Assembly (NCBI GenBank): GCA_016215705.1
Contig: JACRIR010000150.1
Coordinates: 1 to 64,000 of the forward strand
DNA length: 64,000 nt
Direction: 5' to 3'
Source: Candidatus Poribacteria bacterium
GTDB taxonomy: Bacteria > Abyssobacteria > SURF-5
Shown here: positions 28,269-36,914 of the stretch, in pieces
Numbering within the stretch: position 1 is the first letter of the stretch
Layout of the letters: the number at the start of each line of letters is the position of its first letter
Translations under genes and position numbers: made by a program
The notes under the pieces: model-generated
Databases searched by the model: none
Told to the model about the DNA's origin: nothing
The model's input: only the letters and a program-made list of their open reading frames with translations

Positions 28269-28910
28269 ATGCCCAATGAAATACAGCGCGCTCTTATAAG
28301 CGTTTCCAACAAGACGGGCGTAGTTGAGCTTGCCCGTTTCCTTTCGGATACGGGTGTTGAGATTCTGTCGACGGGCGGCACACAGAAGGCGCTCGACGAG
28401 GCAGGCATCTCGGTCCGGTCTGTTTCGGACTATACCGGCTTCCCTGAGATGATGGATGGACGCGTGAAAACCCTGCACCCTAAGATTCACGCCGGGCTTC
28501 TCGCAATCAGAGACAATCTCGAACATATGCAGCAGGTGGACCGGCACGGGATTGAACTCATCGACATGGTCGTTGTGAATTTATATCCATTCCGCGAGAC
28601 CGTGAGCAAGCCCGGCATAAAACTCGAAGACGCGATTGAACAGATCGACATCGGTGGGCCTGCCATGTTACGGGCGGCAGCCAAGAACTACAGGGACGTA
28701 GTCGTCGTCGTCAACCCGACTCGCTATCCGCAGATTATCGAGGAGATAAAGAAGGGCGACGGATGCGTCTCGGACCGAATGAAGTTCGAGCTTGCATGCG
28801 AAGTGTTCGAGCATACAGCCACGTATGACCGCGCAATAGCGGACTATCTTGTTACAAAACAAACGAGCGACACTCAGAAGAATACGGGAATGCGCCATCT
28901 CGAGCGCTAA
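28269..28910 (+). CDS. purH: IMP cyclohydrolase: stand-alone N-terminal half of PurH
   Basis: Closes FAICAR to IMP. The protein is 213 residues, whereas bifunctional PurH is about 510-530. It contains the whole MGS-like cyclohydrolase domain ([57 protein letters not shown]), then ends shortly after DRAIADYL. The AICAR formyltransferase domain is absent and no remnant of it lies in the 39 nt before purD, so this is a natural short form, not a recent break. GAGGAGAG precedes the ATG. The formyltransferase must be encoded elsewhere. Confidence 0.95.
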   Translation: MPNEIQRALISVSNKTGVVELARFLSDTGVEILSTGGTQKALDEAGISVRSVSDYTGFPEMMDGRVKTLHPKIHAGLLAIRDNLEHMQQVDRHGIELIDMVVVNLYPFRETVSKPGIKLEDAIEQIDIGGPAMLRAAAKNYRDVVVVVNPTRYPQIIEEIKKGDGCVSDRMKFELACEVFEHTATYDRAIADYLVTKQTSDTQKNTGMRHLER

Positions 28911-28949
28911 GGCATCCCGGGCAGCACGAATAAAAAGGGGAGCAAGGTT

Positions 28950-30236
28950 ATGAAGTTACTTGTGGTCGGCGGAGGAGGACGCGAACACACTCTCACCTGG
29001 AAAATAAGCCGGAGTCCCCTTGTTGAGAAGATATTCTGCGCTCCTGGCAATGCCGGCATAGCCGAACACGCCGAATGTGTCAGCGTAGACACATCGGACA
29101 TTTGCGGGCTCGTTGAGTTTGCGGAAAAGGAGAAGATCGATCTCACGCTGGTCGGTCCCGAGGCGCCACTCGTCGAGGGCATCGTGGACAGATTCAATGA
29201 TCGCGGCCTAAAGATATTCGGCCCCGGCGCCGACGCCGCCATGCTCGAGGGCAGCAAAGGCTTTGCGAAGAAGCTGATGGCAAAGTTCAATATCCCCACG
29301 GGAACGTTTCAGATATTCAGCGACGCAGACGAGGCAATCGAGTTTATTCGCGACATGGGCGCCCCTATCGTCGTCAAGGCCGACGGTCTGGCGTCCGGCA
29401 AAGGTGTGACCGTCGCTTTCGATGAGGAGTCGGCCATCACTGCCGTCAAAAGGTGTATTTGCCAGGGCGCGTTCGGGCGAGCCGGCCACCGCGTCGTTCT
29501 GGAAGAATATCTGGACGGTGAGGAGGTATCCATCCTCGCATTCACTGACGGGAAAAACATATTAATGATGCCTTCGTCCCAGGACCATAAGGCGATTCAT
29601 GACGGGGACAAGGGCCCCAACACCGGCGGAATGGGCGCATACTCGCCCGCACCGGTTCTCACTGATGATCTTCGGGAGAGAATCGAGAAGCAAATCGTCC
29701 GGCCCACCATTGACGGACTCAGGAAAGAGAATTGTGAATACAGAGGCGTGTTGTATTGCGGGATTATGATAACTGATTCCGGTCCTAAAGTGTTGGAGTT
29801 CAACGTGCGCTTCGGCGACCCGGAGACTCAGGTTGTGGTCCCCCGCTTGAAGAGCGATATCGTGCCGATTCTGCTCGCGTGTCTTAACGGCGAATTGGGC
29901 AAGGTAGAAGCTGAATGGACGGATGAGGCCGCTGTCTGCGTCGTGCTGGCTTCAAAAGGCTACCCGGGAAAATACGAAAAAGGAAAACCCATCAGCGGGC
30001 TGGAAGAAGCCTCGAAGGTTCCGGGTGCGCTTGTATTTCACGCGGGCACCTCCATAAAGAACAGAAAGATCGTGACCGACGGAGGCCGGGTGCTCGGCGC
30101 CACGGCGCTTGCGAAAGATATTCCATCGGCGATACAGCGCGCATATGAATGCGCGAATGCAATCCAGTTCTCGAACAAATATTGCAGGACCGATATAGGC
30201 AAGAAGGCGCTTGCTCGCCTTGGAAAGCGCAATTGA
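28950..30236 (+). CDS. purD: Phosphoribosylamine-glycine ligase
   Basis: ATP-grasp enzyme joining phosphoribosylamine and glycine to give GAR. 428 residues. Motifs: VVGGGGREHTLTWK, the PGNAGIAEHAE block, KADGLASGKGV, the DHKAIHDGDKGPNTGGMGAYSP signature region and EFNVRFGDPETQ. Start ATG at 28950 after AAGG. Its stop shares a base with the purE start (TGATG). Confidence 0.98.
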   Translation: MKLLVVGGGGREHTLTWKISRSPLVEKIFCAPGNAGIAEHAECVSVDTSDICGLVEFAEKEKIDLTLVGPEAPLVEGIVDRFNDRGLKIFGPGADAAMLEGSKGFAKKLMAKFNIPTGTFQIFSDADEAIEFIRDMGAPIVVKADGLASGKGVTVAFDEESAITAVKRCICQGAFGRAGHRVVLEEYLDGEEVSILAFTDGKNILMMPSSQDHKAIHDGDKGPNTGGMGAYSPAPVLTDDLRERIEKQIVRPTIDGLRKENCEYRGVLYCGIMITDSGPKVLEFNVRFGDPETQVVVPRLKSDIVPILLACLNGELGKVEAEWTDEAAVCVVLASKGYPGKYEKGKPISGLEEASKVPGALVFHAGTSIKNRKIVTDGGRVLGATALAKDIPSAIQRAYECANAIQFSNKYCRTDIGKKALARLGKRN

Positions 30237-30760
30237 TGCCGAAGGGCGAAAAAAAATCTGCTGCCGTCTGGATATTCATGGGAAGCGAGAGCGATCATGC
30301 AATAATGAGTGAGTCCGCTGCGGTTCTCGATGAGTTCGGGGTTAGCTATGATCTGAAGCTTTCCTCGGCGCACAGATCGCCCAAGCGAACGATCTCGCTG
30401 GCAGAGAAATCTTTACGCAATGGCGCCAAAGTGATAATTGCCGGAGCAGGCGCAGCAGCCCATCTTGCCGGCGTTATCGCTGCGCATACGACGCTGCCCG
30501 TCATAGGCGTGCCAGTGGATTCGTCACCCCTGAAAGGGCTGGACGCACTGTTGTCCACGCTGCAGATGCCCGCAGGCGTGCCGGTGGCAACCATGGCCGT
30601 CGGCAAAGCGGGCGCCCGGAACGCCGGCATATTGGCGATTCAGATATTGGCGCTGAACGATTCGCGCCTGCGCGCCAAACTGGGCCGTTACAAGAAGAGA
30701 CTGGCAAGAACCGTCGAGGAGAAAGAGAAAGCTCTGAAGCAGTCTCAGGGAAAGCGATGA
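30236..30760 (+). CDS. purE: 5-(carboxyamino)imidazole ribonucleotide mutase / AIR carboxylase PurE
   Basis: Produces CAIR, the substrate of PurC. 174 residues. The phosphate-binding motif is GSESD (usually GSxSD), followed by SSAHRSP, GAGAAAHLAGVIAAH and VPVDSSPLKGLD. The ORF extends upstream into purD, but the ATG at 30236 overlapping the purD stop is the true start. No purK is present in the window. Either purK is elsewhere, or this protein carboxylates AIR directly as class II enzymes do; I cannot decide which from motifs alone. Confidence 0.95.
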   Translation: MPKGEKKSAAVWIFMGSESDHAIMSESAAVLDEFGVSYDLKLSSAHRSPKRTISLAEKSLRNGAKVIIAGAGAAAHLAGVIAAHTTLPVIGVPVDSSPLKGLDALLSTLQMPAGVPVATMAVGKAGARNAGILAIQILALNDSRLRAKLGRYKKRLARTVEEKEKALKQSQGKR

Positions 30761-30800
30761 CTGTGGTCGGCAACAACATCATGGAAGCATTAGGCGAATA

Positions 30801-30829
30801 GAGATTTTCCGCTTCGCTCAGAATGATGG
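30801..30829. repeat. Half-unit TTTTCCGCTTCGCTCAGAATGATGG
   Basis: Right half of the GTCATTCTGAGC family, in the purE-trpD gap. Confidence 0.5.
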
Positions 30830-30872
30830 TGTCTGGGGAGACTGATGCAATGCTTTTGAGGAGACCGAGGCC

Positions 30873-31883
30873 ATGCTCAAGAACGCCATAAAGAAGCTCA
30901 CTGAACGTGAGAACCTCTCTTCTGAGCAGGCTGCCGCCGCCATGAACGAGATCATGAGCGGCGGCGCCACACCGGCCCAGATAGCCGCGTTTCTGATAGC
31001 TCTTCGTATGAAAGGCGAGACCGTAGAAGAGATTACCGGCTGCGCGCGGGTGATGCGCGAAAAAGTGACCCGGCTGAATCCGAAGCGGCGCCCTCTGGTC
31101 GACACATGCGGGACGGGTGGGGATGGAGCAAATACTTTCAATATCTCGACTACTTCCGCTTTTGTAGTAGCCGGAGCGGGCGTCGCAGTGGCAAAACATG
31201 GAAACCGGGGGGTTTCGAGCAAATGTGGAAGCGCAGACGTATTGCAGGAACTCGGTGTCCACATCGAGGCCGAACCATCGGCAGTGGAACGCTGCATAGA
31301 CGAGGTGGGACTCGGATTCATGTTCGCCCCCCTGTATCATGGAGCAATGAAATTTGCCATTGGCCCGCGCCGGGAGATAGGCGTGAGGACAATATTCAAT
31401 ATACTCGGCCCACTCGCGAATCCGGCCTTCGCCGAATCGCAGGTTATCGGAGTGTATGACCGGCGTCTTGTCGAGCCGATTGCGCACGTCCTGAAGAGCC
31501 TGGGCGCCCGTCATGGGTTTGTCGTCTGCGGCGGCGACGGCCTCGATGAAGTCACGACGACCTGCGCGACCACTATCGCGGAGATGAAGGATGCGAAGGT
31601 GAAGGTGTACGAGTTTGATCCTGCCGAGGTGGGCATCCCTCGATCAAAGCCGGAGGATTTGTCAGGCGCGGATCCGACGACCAATGCAGGAATCGCGAGG
31701 TCGATACTCGAGGGACAAAAGGGTCCGCGGCGCGACATCGTGATCCTGAATGCCGCCTTTGCCCTCGTTGCCGCCGACAGGGTAAGAGACATTCCTGAAG
31801 GAATCAAGGCGGCCTCACACTCGATAGATTCAAAGGCGGCCCTTGAGAAGATGGAGCGCCTCCGAGAGGTTTCGTCAAGTTGA
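30873..31883 (+). CDS. trpD: Anthranilate phosphoribosyltransferase
   Basis: Joins anthranilate and PRPP. 336 residues. PRPP-binding motif CGTGGDGANTFNIST, KHGNRGVSSKCGSADVLQ, the substrate block FMFAPLYHGAMK and TIFNILGPLANP are all present. It opens a tightly packed trpD-C-F-B-A run; trpE and trpG are not in the window. The stop overlaps the trpC TTG start (TTGA). No attenuator or T-box leader is visible in the 112-nt gap after purE. Confidence 0.97.
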   Translation: MLKNAIKKLTERENLSSEQAAAAMNEIMSGGATPAQIAAFLIALRMKGETVEEITGCARVMREKVTRLNPKRRPLVDTCGTGGDGANTFNISTTSAFVVAGAGVAVAKHGNRGVSSKCGSADVLQELGVHIEAEPSAVERCIDEVGLGFMFAPLYHGAMKFAIGPRREIGVRTIFNILGPLANPAFAESQVIGVYDRRLVEPIAHVLKSLGARHGFVVCGGDGLDEVTTTCATTIAEMKDAKVKVYEFDPAEVGIPRSKPEDLSGADPTTNAGIARSILEGQKGPRRDIVILNAAFALVAADRVRDIPEGIKAASHSIDSKAALEKMERLREVSSS

Positions 31884-32656
31884 TACTCGATGATATAATC
31901 GAGCATAAATTGTACGAAGTCAAAGAAGCTAAGAGGCGTATCCCTTTGGCTGCCCTCCATGCGCGCGTGGAAACCCGCGACCGAGGCCGATTCGGCTCAG
32001 CCATCAGCAAAGCAAATCGCACCTGTCTAATCGCCGAAATAAAGAAGGCTTCGCCTTCCCGCGGAGTGCTTCGGCGGGACTTCCGTCCGGCCGAAATCGC
32101 CCGAACATATGCGGAGGGTGGGGCATCCGCGATTTCAGTCCTGACCGACGCCAGATTCTTCCACGGTGATGCGGCGCATCTGGCGGAGGCGAAGAAAGCT
32201 TCGCGGCTGCCTGCGCTGAGGAAAGATTTCATTATAGACGAGTACCAGGTTTGGGAAAGCGCCGCAATCGGGGCGGACGCAGTGCTGCTGATCGTAGCGG
32301 CTCTTTCAAGCGAGCAGTTGCGCGACTATCTGCATCTGAGCGCCGACGTCGGCCTGGACGCCCTGGTTGAGGTCCACGACAGGACTCAACTAGACTTGGC
32401 GATCGAAGCCGGCGCCGCCATAGTCGGCATAAACAATCGAGACCTCCAAACCTTTGAAGTAAACCTGGATGTCACGCTTCAGCTTGCGTCCCTGGCGCCG
32501 GCCGATCGGATAATAGTAAGTGAAAGCGGAATCCGTACGCGCGATGACGTGCTCAAAGTGGCACAAGCGGGCGTCAATGCCATCCTGGTGGGCGAAGCCT
32601 TGATGACCAGCGGCGACGTTTCCGGAAAAATTCATGAATTGATAGGAATGGGCTGA
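31880..32656 (+). CDS. trpC: Indole-3-glycerol phosphate synthase
   Basis: Ring closure of carboxyphenylaminodeoxyribulose phosphate. 258-residue TIM barrel with LIAEIKKASPSRG, FRPAEIARTYAEGGASAISVLTD, LRKDFIIDEYQVWES, VGINNRDLQTFEV, SESGIRTRDDV and AILVGEALM. The start is TTG at 31880, overlapping the trpD stop. A 106-nt gap with a palindrome follows before trpF. Confidence 0.97.
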   Translation: MILDDIIEHKLYEVKEAKRRIPLAALHARVETRDRGRFGSAISKANRTCLIAEIKKASPSRGVLRRDFRPAEIARTYAEGGASAISVLTDARFFHGDAAHLAEAKKASRLPALRKDFIIDEYQVWESAAIGADAVLLIVAALSSEQLRDYLHLSADVGLDALVEVHDRTQLDLAIEAGAAIVGINNRDLQTFEVNLDVTLQLASLAPADRIIVSESGIRTRDDVLKVAQAGVNAILVGEALMTSGDVSGKIHELIGMG

Positions 32657-32687
32657 TTGTTCCGGAATAGCTGCGGTGGATAATCTA

Positions 32688-32713
32688 CGGGGCCGGTTCG
32701 CGAACCGCCCCCA
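32688..32713. repeat. Palindrome GGGGC-CGGTTCGCGAACCG-CCCC between trpC and trpF
   Basis: CGGTTCGCGAACCG is a perfect 14-bp palindrome extended by GGGG/CCCC around one unpaired C, ending in CCCAC as in the hairpin at 9121. It probably belongs to the variable-arm hairpin family. Confidence 0.6.
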
Positions 32714-32762
32714 CAAAAGAAATCATTGCAGGAATTCAAGAAATAGAATAAGAGTAGTGGAG

Positions 32763-33389
32763 ATGATCAGAGTCAAGATTTGCGGAATCACTAATGCTGA
32801 AGACGCTTTGTGGGCCGTGCAGCAAGGCGCAGACGCAATCGGGTTCGTCTTCGCGCCGAGCCCGAGGCAGATCGACAATAATCGCGCCAAGGGAATCCGC
32901 GACCAACTGCCGCCCTTTGTTTCAGTCGTAGGCGTCTTTGTGAATCCGGACCCACACAGCGCCCGGGAAACATTCGAGCACGTGGGACTTGACTTCGTGC
33001 AACTTTATGGAAACGGCGAAAGGCGCTTCCTGCGCGAATCTGCTTTGAGACCCAAGAGTCTCATTCATGCGATTTCCGTTGGGTCCGCAGCCGATCTCTC
33101 CCTGATAGAAAAGTCTTCGGGGGGGATCATACTTCTGGACACGAAAGTTGCGGGCAAGACGGGCGGAACGGGCAAGACATTCGATTGGAACATTGCCGCA
33201 AAGGCGAGAGCATACGGCAAGCCGATTATACTCTCCGGCGGACTCGATGCGAACAACGTGGAGCGCGCGATACGGATTGCGTTGCCGCAAGCGGTTGACG
33301 TTTCGAGCGGCGTCGAGTCAGCGCCGGGCAAGAAAGACCCTGATAAGGTACGGGATTTCATTCGGAGGGCAAAGGGATATGTTGCCTGA
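32763..33389 (+). CDS. trpF: Phosphoribosylanthranilate isomerase
   Basis: Isomerises phosphoribosylanthranilate. 208-residue TIM barrel: [12 protein letters not shown] with the catalytic Cys, [39 protein letters not shown] with the catalytic Asp, [10 protein letters not shown] and DVSSGVE. The ATG at 32763 with GTGGAG upstream is preferred to the track start (32676), which translates the repeat-bearing spacer. It overlaps trpB by 11 nt. Confidence 0.97.
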   Translation: MIRVKICGITNAEDALWAVQQGADAIGFVFAPSPRQIDNNRAKGIRDQLPPFVSVVGVFVNPDPHSARETFEHVGLDFVQLYGNGERRFLRESALRPKSLIHAISVGSAADLSLIEKSSGGIILLDTKVAGKTGGTGKTFDWNIAAKARAYGKPIILSGGLDANNVERAIRIALPQAVDVSSGVESAPGKKDPDKVRDFIRRAKGYVA

Positions 33390-34569
33390 CGGCGGAGGCC
33401 ACTTTGGACAATACGGGGGCAAGTACGTGCCGGAAACACTGATGACCCCGCTGCGCGAGTTGGAAGACGCTTATTTGAGATATAAGGAAGACCCTGATTT
33501 CCGTCGTGAGCTCGACTATTATCTTGTACAGTATGCCGGTCGCCCCACTCCCCTCTTCTTCGCCGAACGCTTGACAAAGCATCTTGGCGGCGCAAAGGTA
33601 TATCTGAAACGCGAAGACCTTTGCCATACCGGCGCGCACAAAATCAACAACACGATAGGGCAAGCCTTGCTCGCTCGGAGAATGGGCAAGACTCGCATAA
33701 TCGCCGAGACCGGCGCGGGCCAGCACGGAGTAGCAACAGCAACAGTCGCCGCCCTCTTCGGTCTCGAGTGCGAGATTTACATGGGCGAAGAGGATATGCG
33801 GCGGCAGGCTCTGAATGTCTTCCGGATGCGGCTCTTAGGATCGAAAGTTACGCCTGTGAACTCAGGCAGCATGACGCTGAAGGACGCGATCAACGAAGCC
33901 ATGCGCGACTGGGTGACGAACGTGCGCACCACTCATTACATACTCGGTTCCGTCCTTGGCGCCCATCCATATCCTATGATGGTGCGTGATTTTCAGAAAG
34001 TAATCGGCGTCGAGGCACGAAGGCAAATTCTGGAAAAAGAAGGCGCACTGCCCTCGCTGCTCATCGCATGCGTCGGCGGCGGAAGCAACTCCATCGGCCT
34101 GTTCTACGAATTCCTCAATGATAAAGAAGTCGCGATGATCGGAGTGGAGGCAGGAGGACTTGGAATCGATACAGGAAAGCACGCAGCTCGATTTGCCTCA
34201 GGCGAACTGGGCGTTCTGCAGGGATGCATGAGCTTCGTACTTCAGACCAGTGACGGCCAGATAGAGCTCACTCACTCGGTTTCGGCCGGGCTGGACTACG
34301 CGAGTGTCGGCCCGGAACACAGTCGTCTGCGCGACGCAGGGCGCGTCAAGTACACAAACGCCACCGATGAGGAAGCGCTTGAGGCTTTTCAACTCTTAAG
34401 CAGGCATGAGGGAATAATACCGGCCCTCGAGAGCGCCCATGCGGTCGCGCATGCCGTCAAAGCGGCTCCTGCGATGAAACGGTCAGAACTCGTCATTGTC
34501 AATCTGTCCGGACGCGGTGACAAAGACGTTCAGGTGGTTTCCGAGATACTGTCGAAAAAGGCAGAATAA
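33379..34569 (+). CDS. trpB: Tryptophan synthase beta chain
   Basis: PLP enzyme condensing indole and serine. 396 residues, TrpB1 type. [14 protein letters not shown] start, PLP lysine in [21 protein letters not shown], the [13 protein letters not shown] block, phosphate-binding [10 protein letters not shown] and NLSGRGDKD at the end. The ATG at 33379 lies inside the trpF end with GGAGG upstream; the longer track ORF is out-of-place extension into trpF. The stop shares a base with the trpA start (TAATG). Confidence 0.98.
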   Translation: MLPDGGGHFGQYGGKYVPETLMTPLRELEDAYLRYKEDPDFRRELDYYLVQYAGRPTPLFFAERLTKHLGGAKVYLKREDLCHTGAHKINNTIGQALLARRMGKTRIIAETGAGQHGVATATVAALFGLECEIYMGEEDMRRQALNVFRMRLLGSKVTPVNSGSMTLKDAINEAMRDWVTNVRTTHYILGSVLGAHPYPMMVRDFQKVIGVEARRQILEKEGALPSLLIACVGGGSNSIGLFYEFLNDKEVAMIGVEAGGLGIDTGKHAARFASGELGVLQGCMSFVLQTSDGQIELTHSVSAGLDYASVGPEHSRLRDAGRVKYTNATDEEALEAFQLLSRHEGIIPALESAHAVAHAVKAAPAMKRSELVIVNLSGRGDKDVQVVSEILSKKAE

Positions 34570-35375
34570 TGGCGAACCGAGTTATCGAGAAATTCAAAGC
34601 TTTGGAGAGGTCGAAGCAGAAGGGATTCATCGCGTACATCGCGGCGGGTGATCCTGATTTCGAGGTTACCCGCAACCTCGTGATCGAGTTTGACCGCATC
34701 GGAGTGGACATAGTGGAACTCGGCGTGCCGTTTTCCGACCCGCTGGCCGACGGTGTAGTTAATCAACGCGCGGCGGAACGCGCTCTCAAAAGAGGCGCGA
34801 CTCTCCGGAAAGTGCTGGCCACGGTCAGGAAAATAAGAGAGGTTTCCGAGATTCCGATAATCCTCTTCACTTACTTCAACCCCCTTCATCATATGGGAGT
34901 CGAGCAGTTCGTGGCCGAAGCCCATGACTGCGGAGTGGACGGCGCCCTTGTGCTGGATTTGCCTCCCGAGGAGTCAGGTGAGTACAAACCGTTGATGGAC
35001 ATGAAAGGACTCTGCACAGTCTATCTGTTGGCGCCTACGAGCACGGACGAGCGGATCGATCTCATTTCGCGCCATAGCACCGGATTCATCTATTATGTGT
35101 CGCGTGAGGGTGTGACCGGCTTCCAGGAACGATTGGCGGGCGGGGTCGTTTCGATGGTGGCCAAAATAAGGACTCGTTCAGGCAGTCCCGTTGCAGTCGG
35201 CTTTGGAATATCCACCCCGCAGTTGGCCTCAGAGGCGGCCGCATACGCCGACGCGGTGGTAGTGGGTTCGGCCATCGTCAAGAAGATCGAGGAGTGCGGG
35301 GATTCGCCGGAAATCGTTCAGAAGGTTTCTCCTTTCGTCGCTGCCCTCGTGAAAGCAGTGAAGGGACGCAAATGA
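34569..35375 (+). CDS. trpA: Tryptophan synthase alpha chain
   Basis: Cleaves indole-3-glycerol phosphate to indole, which tunnels to TrpB. 268 residues. Catalytic Glu and Asp lie in VELGVPFSDPLADG, where the following residues are VVNQ rather than the usual PTIQ, a mild variation. Further motifs are FTYFNPLHHMG, GALVLDLPPEES and VGFGISTPQ. It overlaps the downstream pmbA gene by ATGA, so the metalloprotease-family gene is coupled to the trp operon. Confidence 0.97.
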   Translation: MANRVIEKFKALERSKQKGFIAYIAAGDPDFEVTRNLVIEFDRIGVDIVELGVPFSDPLADGVVNQRAAERALKRGATLRKVLATVRKIREVSEIPIILFTYFNPLHHMGVEQFVAEAHDCGVDGALVLDLPPEESGEYKPLMDMKGLCTVYLLAPTSTDERIDLISRHSTGFIYYVSREGVTGFQERLAGGVVSMVAKIRTRSGSPVAVGFGISTPQLASEAAAYADAVVVGSAIVKKIEECGDSPEIVQKVSPFVAALVKAVKGRK

Positions 35376-36712
35376 AATCAGATGAGAGGACGGTCCGGCT
35401 CGCGCTCGATGCCGCGGCTGCCGCCGGCGCAACCGCTGTGGAAGCTTTCTTTGGACGAGCCGGCTCGACGACGGTGGAAGTGAGCGCCGGCAGCGTCGAG
35501 GCGGTAAAGGTCCGCGACAGTTCCGGAATCGGCATTCGTGTCCTGGCCGGAACACGACTCGGGTTCGCACACACGTCTGATCTGAACGATGCCGGAATCC
35601 GTCGAGCAGCACAGGATGCCGTGGCAAACGCGGAATCCAGCTTCCCGGACGCATATAACCGACTTCCGTCTCCTGTGGATGCGTATACAAAAACGGAATG
35701 GTTCGACGCTGAGTTGGCGGCCCTGGGATTGGACGCAAGAATCGAGCGCGCGATGCGGATGGAGTCATGCGCGCGCGAGCATGATGAGAGAATCAAGAAA
35801 GTGCGCCAGTCGTCGATTTCGGACGTGACGTTCGAGGCGTGGCTCGCCAACAGCAACGGCATCTTGCTCTGTCACAGGGGGACTTCGTGCTCCGCGAGTT
35901 TACTCGCGGTCGCCGAGACGGGCGGAGAAGCCCAGATGGGGTGGGATTTCGCCCATGCATTCTCATTTCACGATCTGCAGGTCGAGCAAGTGGGGATGAT
36001 GGCTGCCCAGCGCGCAATTGATCTGCTTGGCGCCAGGCAGATTGACAGCACGTCCGTTCCGGTGATTCTCGATTCTCCAGTCGCCTCGGAGTTTCTCGCT
36101 GCAATCGGGCACGCGCTAATGGCCGACCAGATTCAAAAACGCAAATCTCTCTTTGCGGGCAAGGCCAGCCAGAAAGTGGCGAGTGAACACGTGACGATGA
36201 TCGATGACGGCGCATTCGAAAAAGGTATCTCGCCGGCGCCGGCGGACGGCGAAGGTGTTCCGTCCCAAAGAACGACGCTGATTGAATCAGGGACGCTCAG
36301 AAGGTTTCTTCATAACACGTACACTTCCGGCAAGGACGGCGTCGAATCCACGGGCAACGGAATACGCTCCTCTTACGCCTCCATCCCGGAAGTCGGAGCG
36401 TCAAATTTCTATCTCAGGCCGGGAACCGTCACAAGAGAGGACCTGATTGCCGGCTGCTCGCGCGCATATCTTGTTACGGACGCGATGGGAATGCACACCG
36501 TCGACATGGTTTCAGGCGATTTTTCCGTCGGCGCAAGCGGACTATGGATCGAAAGCGGCAAGGTCAAGTTTCCTGTCAGAGAGACGACGATTGCTGGCAA
36601 TATAAAGGATATCCTCGCCAATATTGAAACAGTGGCCGATGACCTGAAGTTCTACGGCCGATACGGTTCTCCGACGATTCTGGTCGGCAACGTCGTGGTC
36701 AGCGGGAAGTAA
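35372..36712 (+). CDS. pmbA: PmbA/TldE-family protein (TldD/E metalloprotease system)
   Basis: 446 residues with the family order: an N-terminal domain with DSSGIGIRVLAG, LGFAHTSDL and AQDAV, and a C-terminal domain with the block RRFLHNTYTSGKDGVESTGNG, DMVSGDFSVGASGLWIE and AGNIKDI near the end. The TldD-type HExxxH metal motif is not present, so this is the TldE/PmbA partner subunit; tldD is not in the window. The family trims peptides such as microcin precursors. The ATG overlaps the trpA stop. Nothing nearby suggests a peptide substrate. Confidence 0.92.
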   Translation: MKSDERTVRLALDAAAAAGATAVEAFFGRAGSTTVEVSAGSVEAVKVRDSSGIGIRVLAGTRLGFAHTSDLNDAGIRRAAQDAVANAESSFPDAYNRLPSPVDAYTKTEWFDAELAALGLDARIERAMRMESCAREHDERIKKVRQSSISDVTFEAWLANSNGILLCHRGTSCSASLLAVAETGGEAQMGWDFAHAFSFHDLQVEQVGMMAAQRAIDLLGARQIDSTSVPVILDSPVASEFLAAIGHALMADQIQKRKSLFAGKASQKVASEHVTMIDDGAFEKGISPAPADGEGVPSQRTTLIESGTLRRFLHNTYTSGKDGVESTGNGIRSSYASIPEVGASNFYLRPGTVTREDLIAGCSRAYLVTDAMGMHTVDMVSGDFSVGASGLWIESGKVKFPVRETTIAGNIKDILANIETVADDLKFYGRYGSPTILVGNVVVSGK

Positions 36713-36785
36713 TCTGTTCCTGCCACATGGGACTCTAAGAAGCGATGGGAGGCCGTCCCGCAATTGGCGAACCGGCTCAGATCTA

Positions 36786-36860
36786 TGCAGGCGCAAATTT
36801 GTTCGCATAATGTTTTCGCGCTCTTTTTGCATTGCGCCTGCGAATAGATTCGCACCTGCA
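36786..36860. repeat. Composite 75-bp hairpin element, copy 2
   Basis: Bounded by TGCAGGCGC and GCACCTGCA, with internal TTCGCATAATGTTTT and GCGCCTGCGAATAGATTCGC. It is a close relative of 27231-27303, including the CAGAATT flank. Confidence 0.75.
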
Positions 36861-36914
36861 GAATTGCGAGACGGACTCGTAGCCCCTCTTGTTTCGGGAA
36901 GAACGCTTTCATTT

